A stretch of 10,623 nt of DNA from Bacillota bacterium (GTDB lineage: Bacteria; Bacillota; UBA4882; UBA8346): NCBI GenBank assembly GCA_003501365.1, contig DNPP01000380.1, positions 1-10,623 of the forward strand. The letters run 5' to 3'. This document shows, piece after piece, positions 1 through 6,295 of this stretch. Position 1 is the stretch's first letter. Each line of letters opens with the position of its first letter. Below the pieces are notes generated by a model. The model saw only the letters and a list, made by a program, of their open reading frames with translations. It did not search any database and was not told where the DNA came from. A program made the position numbers and the translations under genes.

Positions 1-184
1 GCTCAATTTCTTTGGCTATGGTTACTCCATCATTGGTGATGGTCGGTGAACCGTATTTTTTCTCTAAAACTACATTTCGGCCTTTAGGGCCTAAAGTTAC
101 TTTAACAGCATCGGCCAGGGTATTTACACCCCTTTCCAATGCATGACGAGCTTCTTCATCAAATAAAATTTGTTTTCCTGCCAT
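1..184 (-). CDS. groL: GroEL chaperonin, N-terminal fragment (60 kDa chaperonin)
   Basis: The minus strand encodes the first 61 residues of GroEL; the gene continues past the left edge of the window. The protein starts MAGKQILFDEEARHALERGV and contains VTLGPKGRNVVLEKKYG and the ATP-site stretch TITNDGVTIAKEIE, both nearly invariant in group I chaperonins. GroEL forms the cytoplasmic double-ring ATPase that folds proteins under a GroES lid. The start is well fixed: a GGAGG ribosome binding site lies at 193-197, eight bases upstream of the ATG. The gene is second in a groES-groEL operon, with 61 bases between the two genes and no promoter seen in the gap, so it should share the CIRCE-controlled promoter upstream of groES. 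Identity is certain; only the size and C-terminus are unknown. Confidence 0.97.
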   Translation of the reverse strand, partial: MAGKQILFDEEARHALERGVNTLADAVKVTLGPKGRNVVLEKKYGSPTITNDGVTIAKEIE

Positions 185-245
185 TATGTTTACCTCCGAT
201 GATAAAATTTTCGGTAGACGATTTATTTAACTAGATTTGAAAAAT

Positions 246-536
246 TTAGTTTGTGATAATCGCCAGAATGTCGTTTTCTTTCAAGACCATGTATTCTTCG
301 CCGTCAAGTTTTACTTCAGTCCCGGCGTATTTGGCGAAAAGCACTTTATCGCCGGTCTTAACTTCCAAAGGAAGTTTCTGCCCGTTATCGAGTACTTTCC
401 CGGTTCCAACCGCCAAAACTTTCCCCGTTTGAGGTTTTTCCTTGGCGTTATCCGGTAGAACAATGCCGCTTTTGGTCTTCTCTTCACTCTCCAAGACTTT
501 TACAACGACTCTTTCTCCTAAAGGTTTGATGTCCAT
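246..536 (-). CDS. groES: GroES co-chaperonin (10 kDa chaperonin)
   Basis: This 96-residue protein is the usual length for GroES, the heptameric lid that closes the GroEL folding chamber. It begins MDIKPLGERVVVKVLE and has the mobile loop around residues 17-33 (KTKSGIVLPDNAKEKPQ), which contacts GroEL, followed by the typical YAGTEVKLDGEEYMVLKENDILAI ending in shortened form (residues about 69-93). The open frame extends 11 codons further upstream, but the shorter start at 536 is preferred because a strong AAGGAGGGA site (541-549) lies just upstream of it, the longer form would start inside the CIRCE operator, and GroES proteins start at this point. It is first gene of the heat-shock operon with groEL. 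Confidence 0.97.
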   Translation of the reverse strand: MDIKPLGERVVVKVLESEEKTKSGIVLPDNAKEKPQTGKVLAVGTGKVLDNGQKLPLEVKTGDKVLFAKYAGTEVKLDGEEYMVLKENDILAIITN

Positions 537-558
537 AATATCCCTCCTTGCAATTTTA

Positions 559-585
559 TTAGCACTCATAAAAGATGAGTGCTAA
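559..585 (-). promoter_or_regulatory. CIRCE operator (HrcA binding site)
   Basis: The sequence is a perfect match to the classical CIRCE inverted repeat, TTAGCACTC-N9-GAGTGCTAA. It sits between the promoter and the groES ribosome binding site. In Bacillota, HrcA binds this element and represses groESL until heat shock titrates it. The match is seen directly; HrcA itself is not in the window. Confidence 0.97.
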
Positions 586-596
586 TTACAAAATTC

Positions 597-625
597 ATTT
601 TATTAAGCTTGGCTGCTTTTTTCAA
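597..625 (-). promoter_or_regulatory. Sigma-A-type promoter of groES-groEL
   Basis: Read on the minus strand there is TTGAAA (620-625), a 17-base spacer and TAAAAT (597-602), each one mismatch from the consensus hexamers. The expected transcription start, near 590, places the CIRCE element at the very beginning of the transcript, as in other HrcA-controlled operons. Confidence 0.8.
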
Positions 626-927
626 CAAAAGGAAGATAGTATAATAACTATCCAGTAACCAATTTAAACGATTTAACAAAATTATCTCATCATTGCTATG
701 GCTTTTATGCTTTTTCAGGCTAAGACTACTGAATCCTTAATTTAAACAAAAATTTAATATATTTCCGGACAGTTCGGGAATGGTATCCCAAGTAAAATAA
801 ACTCTTTTTAGTAAGAAATCAAAAAATTGCCAGAATATCATCGGACTATTAATGGAGATTATGAAAACAATATTTTCGCATCGAGATTTTTGAAGTAATT
901 GACTATTAATCGCGAGAGGTGCTTTAG
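603..927. other. Non-coding region between divergent groES and spoVAC
   Basis: About 340 bases separate the two divergent genes. The left end holds the groES promoter. The rest is AT-rich and has no convincing gene. I could not identify a clear sigma-G (forespore) or sigma-A promoter for spoVAC. The 10-base direct repeat GACTATTAAT occurs at 844-853 and 901-910, the second copy just before the spoVAC ribosome binding site (GAGAGGTG, 914-921). Confidence 0.6.
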
Positions 928-1410
928 ATGCCGTTTCTTAAGAAAAAACCGAAATTGAGTCAAACTCAAAATCAATATCAAATATTGGCAAAGGCTAGAG
1001 AAGCGAAACGTCCTTTATTTCTCAATATGATCCGGGCTTTTATCGTAGGGGGTAGTATCTGCACGTTGGGGCAGGCAATTCAATGGTTTTTTATAACTTA
1101 CTTTAAATTTACCGAAAATGCTGCCGGTAACCCTACGGTTGCGATACTAATTATGCTCTCGGTTTTATTCACAGGTCTCGGGATATATGACCGTTTGGCC
1201 CAGTGGGGCGGAGCCGGAACTGCTGTCCCGGTAACCGGATTTGCCAATTCCATCGCCTCGGCTGCTATTGAACATCGCAGCGAAGGTTTTGTTCTGGGTG
1301 TGGCAGGAAAAATGTTTGAATTGGCAGGGGCGGTAATTGTTTATGGAGTATTTACCGCTTTTGTGATTGCCTTAATCAAAATAGGCATCAAAGTATTGAT
1401 AGGTATATAA
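928..1410 (+). CDS. spoVAC: Stage V sporulation protein AC (SpoVAC)
   Basis: This 160-residue membrane protein matches SpoVAC throughout: a charged N-terminus (1-28), then IRAFIVGGSICTLGQAI (residues 35-51), the AGNPTVA stretch (66-72), GLGIYDRLAQWGGAGTAVPV (83-102), GFANSIASAAIEHRSEG (104-120) and a last hydrophobic helix at about 130-158. SpoVAC is an inner spore-membrane protein of the channel that moves Ca-dipicolinic acid into the forespore and releases it at germination; the B. subtilis protein is about 150 residues. The ATG has a GAGAGGTG site six bases upstream. The gene is normally followed by spoVAD and spoVAE, but here the next gene is a patatin over 350 bases away, so this copy is isolated. 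The closely related SpoVAEb family is an alternative, but the N-terminus and length favour SpoVAC. Confidence 0.93.
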   Translation: MPFLKKKPKLSQTQNQYQILAKAREAKRPLFLNMIRAFIVGGSICTLGQAIQWFFITYFKFTENAAGNPTVAILIMLSVLFTGLGIYDRLAQWGGAGTAVPVTGFANSIASAAIEHRSEGFVLGVAGKMFELAGAVIVYGVFTAFVIALIKIGIKVLIGI

Positions 1411-1496
1411 GTATATAAGATGATGGCCATGTCCGGCCATACGGTATTTGGAAATTAATATTGTGCAAAACGGTTACGAAATATTAAATTGTTGTA

Positions 1497-1576
1497 CCCC
1501 CAAGCCGGCCGCCAAGGACGCAAAGAAAAACCTTTAAAAAATTTTTTTGTTTTTACTTGGGGGCCTTTTGGCGTCC
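1497..1576. repeat. Interleaved inverted repeats, dispersed-repeat-like or bidirectional terminator
   Basis: Two perfect inverted repeats overlap in the order A-B-A'-B': CCCCCAAG (1497-1504) with CTTGGGGG (1556-1563), and GGACGC (1516-1521) with GCGTCC (1571-1576). Between them lie AAAAAC (1526-1531) and GTTTTT (1549-1554), which are also complementary, around a central A6T7 tract. The A and B stems cannot both form as nested hairpins; they either exclude each other or make a pseudoknot. The CCGCCAAGGACGCAAAG wording resembles dispersed palindromic repeats common in environmental bacterial genomes. Function is unknown; it might also end spoVAC transcription. Confidence 0.6.
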
Positions 1577-1750
1577 TCCATTACACCACTTCAATCTCAT
1601 TAAAAGTCTAATCTCGGTTTAAATCGATTATTCAATCCAGGTCTGCTTCAACCAAGGCCGGAATTATTTGGGCGTCATTTCAGCGAGGGTATGTTAAAGG
1701 ATTTGGAATAAAGAGGACGAAATAGTAGGGCAAATATTTATTGAGTTTCC

Positions 1751-1755
1751 AAGGA
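1751..1755 (+). promoter_or_regulatory. Ribosome binding site deciding the patatin start
   Basis: AAGGA ends eight bases before the ATG at 1764 but touches the ATG at 1755, which is therefore too close to be used. This favours the 740-residue product. Confidence 0.7.
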
Positions 1756-1763
1756 TGGCTGAT

Positions 1764-3986
1764 ATGAAAACCCAATTGATTACCAGGTTAATAAAAAAGG
1801 CTTGTTTATGGGTTGTAATGCTGGGTCTGTTGTTTGGATGCGGCATGGCTATCAATCCGGTGAGAGCCGATAATATAACCAAGCCCGGGCGGCCCAAAAT
1901 AGGTATTGCATTGGGCGGCGGCGGCGCTGCCGGACTCGCCCATATCGGAGTTTTAAAATGGTTGGAAGAAAACCAAATCCCACTGGATTATATTGCCGGT
2001 ACCAGTATGGGAGGGTTAATCGGCGGTTGTTATGCCACGGGAATGTCGGCGGATGAGATCGAAAGTTTATTTCGGAGTATTGATTGGAACCAAATGTTTG
2101 AACCGTCGCCGCCTTTAAAAAATGTCGATTTCCGGCGCAAGGAAGACCAACGGGATTATTCCACCGAGTTGGAGTTCGGATATAAGAATCACAGTATTCA
2201 ATTGCCGCAGGGGATGGCCGGATATCGGATCAATCTGATGCTAAGCCGGATAGTACTTCCCTACTCGGATGTCACCGATTTTGATGAATTACCCATACCC
2301 TATCGTTGTGTGGCGTCCGATTTGAACCATTCGGAACCATTTGTGATGGGAAATGGTTCGCTGGCAGAATCGATGCGGGCTACCATGGCTGTTCCGGGCA
2401 TTTTTACACCGGTGAAACGGGATGGGCGCTTGTTGATCGACGGCGGGATCTTTGATAATGTTCCGGCCGATATTGCCAAGCAGATGGGCGCCGATGTGGT
2501 GATTGCGGTCCATTTGAATGCGGCGGAACGCCAATCCCGCAATTATGATAATGGCATCATTTTACTCGGCATGGTGGATGCGGTCGTTGAAAGCAATTCA
2601 CGTAAGACTTCCAAAATGGCCGATGTGGTCTTAAGGCCGCAAATGGGTCAGCTTGGTTTGCTCAGCTGGAAAGCGCTTGACCATTTTATTTATTATGGAT
2701 ATACGGCGGCTGCGGCTCAGGCGGAACAACTTAAAAAATATGCATTAGATAACGAAGACTGGCAGAAGTATTTGCAGAAACGGAATCAACGCCGAAGAGT
2801 GGCCAACATCATTCCTAAAGCAATTATGGTCCAGGGAGCATCACCTCAAAATGAAACGGTGATTAAAGCTGCCTTACAGGGATATATCGATAAACCGCTT
2901 GATCCGATCCGTTTGGAAGCCGATTTGACCGATATTATGGGTAGTTCACTTTATGAAAGCCTGCGTTACGAGTGCCGCATCATCAACGGAACCCCTTTTT
3001 TAGTGATTGATGTGATTGAAAAGCCATACGGTCCCCCTTTTATTCATTTCGCATTGAATCTGAATATGGATGACAGGCAAGCAGAGATCAACCCCCGTTT
3101 CCGGGTTACGGCTTTTAATCCTTGGGGACCGGGTACGGAACTTCGAACCGATGTTGGAATCGGATCGGAATTGTATTTCATGAGTGAGCTTTATAAGCCG
3201 CTTTATAACAGCCAGTGGTTCGCAGCGCCTTTCATTCAAAATAAACGCGAAAATTGCAGTATTTATTATAATGACAGTCGAACCACGGATTATGGCGATA
3301 ATCAATTTGAGGCAGGTCTTGATCTGGGTTATGCATTTGGCAAAAGTGCCGAATTGCGTCTTGGTTATGTCCTGGGTTATCAGGACCTGCATCAGCAATT
3401 GGGCCAGGATTTAAGCTCCGATTTTGATGGCAGCACCAGGAGAACCAGGCTGAAATGGACTTTGGATACCACCGATCAGGAGATACTGGCTAGAAAAGGA
3501 GTGAGCTGGAAACTCGAAGCGAATTGGTATAACTCGCTCCCTGGAAGTTCGGAAGCTTTGGGTCAGGTTGAAACACAGCTCATCAAATGCTTCCCCGCCG
3601 GCAAAAAAGATCTGATTTTTGGTCTTTTTGCCGCCGGCAGCACCTTTACGGGCAATGCAGATCTCCTGCAAGAGTTCCGGCTAGGAGGCCCTTTCCGATT
3701 GGGAAGTTATCATATTAATGAGTTATCCGGTGACAATTATCTACTGGGCGATCTTGGCTATCTTAAATCATTAGGCACTTTTCCTTTCACCGTGGGCGAT
3801 CTTTATTTGGGTTTGTGGTATGAAACCGGTGGCATTTTTGAAAATTGGTCCGCTGATCAAGATTTACACAAGGATTTATCGCTTGGTTTCTTGAGCCAAA
3901 CCATTTTAGGACAGGTTTATTTCGGCATTAGCTATGGTGACGGCAGCAATCGGTCTTTTAATATCATGCTGGGTCATGTTTTTTAA
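1764..3986 (+). CDS. Patatin-like phospholipase fused to POTRA and outer-membrane beta barrel (type Vd autotransporter, PlpD/FplA-like)
   Basis: The 740-residue protein has an N-terminal signal (residues 1-36: lysines, hydrophobic core, VRA before the likely cleavage). A patatin domain follows at about 45-330 with the oxyanion-hole motif GGGGAAGLAHIG (51-62), the nucleophile in GTSMGG (Ser81) and the DGG motif (Asp226), so the Ser-Asp dyad is intact. Residues about 347-420 look like one POTRA domain, and about 425-740 are rich in alternating strands (for example LRTDVGIGSEL, FRLGGPFRLGSY), ending GHVF with the terminal Phe typical of outer-membrane proteins. This order and length match PlpD of Pseudomonas (about 728) and FplA of Fusobacterium (about 760), lipid hydrolases carried to the surface by their own barrel. 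The gene stands alone. A cysteine in LLFGC could suggest a lipobox, but Phe at -2 and the later VRA site argue against lipidation. Confidence 0.92.
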   Translation: MKTQLITRLIKKACLWVVMLGLLFGCGMAINPVRADNITKPGRPKIGIALGGGGAAGLAHIGVLKWLEENQIPLDYIAGTSMGGLIGGCYATGMSADEIESLFRSIDWNQMFEPSPPLKNVDFRRKEDQRDYSTELEFGYKNHSIQLPQGMAGYRINLMLSRIVLPYSDVTDFDELPIPYRCVASDLNHSEPFVMGNGSLAESMRATMAVPGIFTPVKRDGRLLIDGGIFDNVPADIAKQMGADVVIAVHLNAAERQSRNYDNGIILLGMVDAVVESNSRKTSKMADVVLRPQMGQLGLLSWKALDHFIYYGYTAAAAQAEQLKKYALDNEDWQKYLQKRNQRRRVANIIPKAIMVQGASPQNETVIKAALQGYIDKPLDPIRLEADLTDIMGSSLYESLRYECRIINGTPFLVIDVIEKPYGPPFIHFALNLNMDDRQAEINPRFRVTAFNPWGPGTELRTDVGIGSELYFMSELYKPLYNSQWFAAPFIQNKRENCSIYYNDSRTTDYGDNQFEAGLDLGYAFGKSAELRLGYVLGYQDLHQQLGQDLSSDFDGSTRRTRLKWTLDTTDQEILARKGVSWKLEANWYNSLPGSSEALGQVETQLIKCFPAGKKDLIFGLFAAGSTFTGNADLLQEFRLGGPFRLGSYHINELSGDNYLLGDLGYLKSLGTFPFTVGDLYLGLWYETGGIFENWSADQDLHKDLSLGFLSQTILGQVYFGISYGDGSNRSFNIMLGHVF

Positions 3987-4001
3987 ACGACAGCGACATG
4001 G

Positions 4002-4073
4002 TTACCGTTTGGTTTCCGAATCCTCATACTTTGAGGTATAGGACCATAATAGTAAAAAAGCGACTAAGAACAT
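4002..4073 (-). CDS. Possible small membrane peptide (23 residues)
   Basis: A short minus-strand frame encodes MFLVAFLLLWSY followed by a charged tail TSKYEDSETKR and a TAA stop. It is preceded by a perfect AAGGAGG (4081-4087) seven bases before the ATG, a better ribosome binding site than those of several full genes here. The first 12 residues could form one short membrane-spanning segment with the polar tail outside it. Annotation programs would miss it because of size. I do not recognise the family and no clear promoter was found upstream, so it may be chance. A leader peptide or small membrane regulator are possibilities. Confidence 0.4.
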   Translation of the reverse strand: MFLVAFLLLWSYTSKYEDSETKR

Positions 4074-4233
4074 GTAATTTCCTCCTTAGGTTATCCTTAA
4101 TTGATGCGGGGATTTCCTATATGGAATTCGGCAGTGCTTTATAAAATGCTGCTGTAAAAAATGGCCTAAGAGCAAATACCTGATAATTGACAAAAAAAAA
4201 AGGTTTGAGACAAGCTCAATTGGTAAAATAAGT

Positions 4234-4261
4234 TTGCAAATGATCAGAAATTGTTTATAAT
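4234..4261 (+). promoter_or_regulatory. Probable glnS promoter
   Basis: A perfect TATAAT (4256-4261) has TTGCAA (4234-4239) 16 bases upstream, or TTTGCA with a 17-base spacer. Transcription would start near 4268 and leave a leader of about 125 bases before glnS. Confidence 0.65.
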
Positions 4262-4295
4262 AGAAACTAAATGTGAGATTTATGTCAGAACTTTA

Positions 4296-4394
4296 CGAAC
4301 CATATCGCTGGTTAAGAATCGATTGGTTCGACTCGGGGGATTTTTAAAATATATTTTTGGTGTGGATTGACAGTTAAGGAGGAAGATCGAACCA
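4296..4394 (+). promoter_or_regulatory. Structured glnS mRNA leader with two competing pairings
   Basis: CGAACCA occurs at 4296-4302 and again at 4388-4394, touching the ATG. Between them is TGGTTCG (4324-4330), the exact complement of both. The upstream pairing is helped by TCG/CGA (4305-4307 with 4320-4322). The downstream pairing would put the ribosome binding site AAGGAGG (4376-4382) inside a loop and the base of the stem against the start codon. The complementarity is seen directly; a regulatory role is inferred. Confidence 0.4.
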
Positions 4395-6107
4395 ATGGAG
4401 ACTCAGAAAGTAACCAATGAAACTGAAAACAAATCAAATCCAGTCATTTCTAACTTCATTCAAGAATTTATCGATGATGACTTTAAAAACGGGAGGCATG
4501 GACACCGAGTACATACGCGTTTTCCCCCCGAACCTAACGGCTATTTGCATATCGGGCATGCTAAGGCTTTATGCATTGATTTTGGAATGGCTCTCTTATT
4601 CGGAGGGAAATGCAATCTTCGTTTTGATGATACCAATCCGGTTAAAGAAGATACCGAATATGTAGATTCGATTCAGGAAGATATCCATTGGTTGGGGTTT
4701 GACTGGGAAGACCGGCTTTACTATGCTTCCGAATATTATGAAAGACTTTATCAATGCGCTGAAAAGTTAATTAAGAATAATAAAGCCTATGTTTGCGATC
4801 TTTCGGGGGATCAGGTTAGAGATTATCGCGGCACCTTAACCGAACCGGGGAAAGAAAGCCCCTACCGGAATCGCCCGTTGGAGGAGAACCTTGATTTGTT
4901 CCGGCGGATGCGCTCCGGAGAATTTGAGGACGGTTGCCGGACATTGCGGGCCAAAATTGATATGGCCTCTCCGAACATTAATATGCGTGATCCGGTCATT
5001 TACCGAATCCGGCGGGTTACCCATCATCGAACCGGTGATCAGTGGTGCATTTATCCGATGTATGATTATGCCCACCCAATCTCGGATGCTATTGAAGGGA
5101 TTACCCACTCGTTGTGTTCTCTAGAATATGAGGATCACCGTCCACTCTATGATTGGGTACTGGAGCAATTTCGGAATGAGTTTCCGCAGCCGCCGCGACA
5201 GATAGAATTTGCCCGACTTAACCTAAATTACACTGTAATGAGTAAGCGTAAATTACTTGAGCTTGTGAAAAATAATTATGTTAATGGCTGGGACGATCCC
5301 CGGATGCCGACTATTTCCGGTTTGCGGCGGCGTGGTTATACTCCGGAGTCCATTCGTAACTTTTGTGAACGGATCGGAGTGGCTAAGAGTAATAGTACCG
5401 TTGACATCGCTCTGCTTGAACACTGTTTGCGCGAAGATTTAAATATAAAAGCGCCCCGGGTAATGGGTGTCCTGCGGCCGCTCAAGGTGATCATCGATAA
5501 TTATCCGGAGGGCAAAGTCGAGGAGTTCGACGCCGAGATTAATCCGGAAAACCCGGAGCTCGGTACCAGAAAAGTTCCTTTTTCCCGTGAAATATATATT
5601 GAACAAGATGATTTCATGGAAGAGCCCCCGAAAGGATTTTTCCGGTTGTCTCCCGGCCGTGAAGTGCGTTTAAAACATGCTTATTATGTCACTTGCACCA
5701 ATGTTGTTAAGGATCCGAATTCGGGAACGATTAGTGAACTCCATTGTACTTATGATCCCCAGACCCGGGGTGGTTGGTCAGCGGATGGCAGAAAAGTTAA
5801 AGGCACTTTGCACTGGGTATCGGCAAAGCATGCCTTACCGGTTGAAATACGATTGTATGATCATCTGTTTAAGGTTGAAAACCCGGATGATGTAGAAGGG
5901 GATTACAAGAGTAATTTAAACCCGAATAGCCTTCAAAAACTGACAAACTGTTTGGTTGAGCCCAGTTTGGCAGTGACAAAACCCGGTGATCGCTATCAGT
6001 TCTTAAGACAAGGATATTTTGCGGTAGATCCTGATTCACGTTCCGGCAACCTGATTTTCAATCAGGTTGTTTCGCTGAAGGATTCTTGGAAGGGTGAGAA
6101 AAAGTAA
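4395..6107 (+). CDS. glnS: Glutaminyl-tRNA synthetase (GlnRS)
   Basis: This 570-residue class I synthetase charges tRNA-Gln with glutamine in the cytoplasm. It shows the HIGH signature inside PPEPNGYLHIGHAKAL (HIGH at 52-55), RFDDTNP (76-82), and the KMSKS-equivalent VMSKRK (281-286) followed by WDDPRMPTISGLRRRGYTPE, a stretch specific to GlnRS rather than bacterial GluRS. The C-terminal half (about 345-555) is the two-barrel anticodon-binding domain, including KGTLHWVSA. The E. coli enzyme has 554 residues, so this one is complete. AAGGAGG lies 12 bases before the ATG, rather far. Most Bacillota lack GlnRS and make Gln-tRNA by GatCAB amidation; an acquired gene is therefore likely. It is transcribed alone, from its own promoter to the terminator at 6147. 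Confidence 0.97.
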   Translation: METQKVTNETENKSNPVISNFIQEFIDDDFKNGRHGHRVHTRFPPEPNGYLHIGHAKALCIDFGMALLFGGKCNLRFDDTNPVKEDTEYVDSIQEDIHWLGFDWEDRLYYASEYYERLYQCAEKLIKNNKAYVCDLSGDQVRDYRGTLTEPGKESPYRNRPLEENLDLFRRMRSGEFEDGCRTLRAKIDMASPNINMRDPVIYRIRRVTHHRTGDQWCIYPMYDYAHPISDAIEGITHSLCSLEYEDHRPLYDWVLEQFRNEFPQPPRQIEFARLNLNYTVMSKRKLLELVKNNYVNGWDDPRMPTISGLRRRGYTPESIRNFCERIGVAKSNSTVDIALLEHCLREDLNIKAPRVMGVLRPLKVIIDNYPEGKVEEFDAEINPENPELGTRKVPFSREIYIEQDDFMEEPPKGFFRLSPGREVRLKHAYYVTCTNVVKDPNSGTISELHCTYDPQTRGGWSADGRKVKGTLHWVSAKHALPVEIRLYDHLFKVENPDDVEGDYKSNLNPNSLQKLTNCLVEPSLAVTKPGDRYQFLRQGYFAVDPDSRSGNLIFNQVVSLKDSWKGEKK

Positions 6108-6146
6108 TTACGGTTGATTCAAATTAGTTAGTTTCGTAAAGATTAT

Positions 6147-6169
6147 GCGCCCGAAAAGGCGCTTTTTTT
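6147..6169 (+). terminator. Intrinsic terminator after glnS
   Basis: GCGCC (6147-6151) pairs with GGCGC (6158-6162) across a six-base loop and is followed directly by seven T residues (6163-6169). It lies 40 bases after the glnS stop. Confidence 0.88.
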
Positions 6170-6196
6170 GTTGTCGTGTCCAAGTCGATCGTCCAT

Positions 6197-6256
6197 CCTT
6201 GAAATCAAGTAATTCAAGGGTTACGACAAATTCGTAGAGTAAATCGTAAGTTACGG
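6197..6256. promoter_or_regulatory. Cluster of inverted repeats upstream of the CBM gene
   Basis: CCTTGAA (6197-6203) and TTCAAGG (6213-6219) form a perfect 7-base inverted repeat with 9 bases between, and TCAAG (6205-6209) adds a nested half-site. Just downstream, TACGA-N5-TCGTA (6222-6236) and CGTAA-G-TTACG (6245-6255) form a second set. These lie 40-100 bases before the next gene and could be operators; no regulator is identified. Confidence 0.35.
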
Positions 6257-6295
6257 GATAAACTAAAATTAGCGAATTAATGGAGGATGATGCGG

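Larger units (their letters stand above)
1411..1763. other. Non-coding region between spoVAC and the patatin gene
   Basis: About 350 bases without a supported gene. It contains a small hairpin directly after spoVAC (ATGGCC 1423-1428 with GGCCAT 1435-1440, no T-run), the interleaved inverted repeat at 1497-1576, and then about 175 bases leading to the patatin gene in which I see no clear promoter. Confidence 0.6.
3987..4394. other. Non-coding region between the patatin gene and glnS
   Basis: About 410 bases. No T-tailed terminator follows the patatin gene. The region holds a possible 23-codon minus-strand frame (4002-4073), an imperfect inverted repeat GATTTCC-TATAT-GGAATTC (4111-4129, one mismatch), TTGAG-N5-CTCAA (4205-4219), the glnS promoter (4234-4261) and the structured glnS leader. 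Confidence 0.6.

Noticed and set aside
861..893. Ten-residue frame upstream of spoVAC as a leader peptide
   Set aside because: GGAG is only three bases from its ATG and the peptide has no recognisable regulatory codons.
1423..1440. ATGGCC/GGCCAT hairpin as spoVAC terminator
   Set aside because: Stem is only six bases and no T-run follows.
1511..1535. GGACGCAAAG string like the core of a GEMM-I (c-di-GMP) riboswitch
   Set aside because: The paired stem GCAAACC-type partner upstream and the receptor stem downstream are missing, and the flanks are part of an inverted repeat.
1827..1850. Lipobox (LLFGC) making the patatin a lipoprotein
   Set aside because: Phe at -2 is not accepted well by signal peptidase II, and a conventional VRA cleavage site follows; type Vd proteins use signal peptidase I.
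3000..3398. 132-codon minus-strand frame inside the patatin gene
   Set aside because: It is antisense to a well-supported domain, has no credible ribosome binding site and its product resembles no known protein.
4187..4192. Perfect TTGACA as -35 for glnS
   Set aside because: No -10-like hexamer lies 16-18 bases downstream; the TATAAT at 4256 is far too distant and has its own -35-like sequence.
4262..4394. T-box leader upstream of glnS
   Set aside because: The conserved T-box sequence (AGGGTGGAACCGCG type) and a specifier stem are absent.
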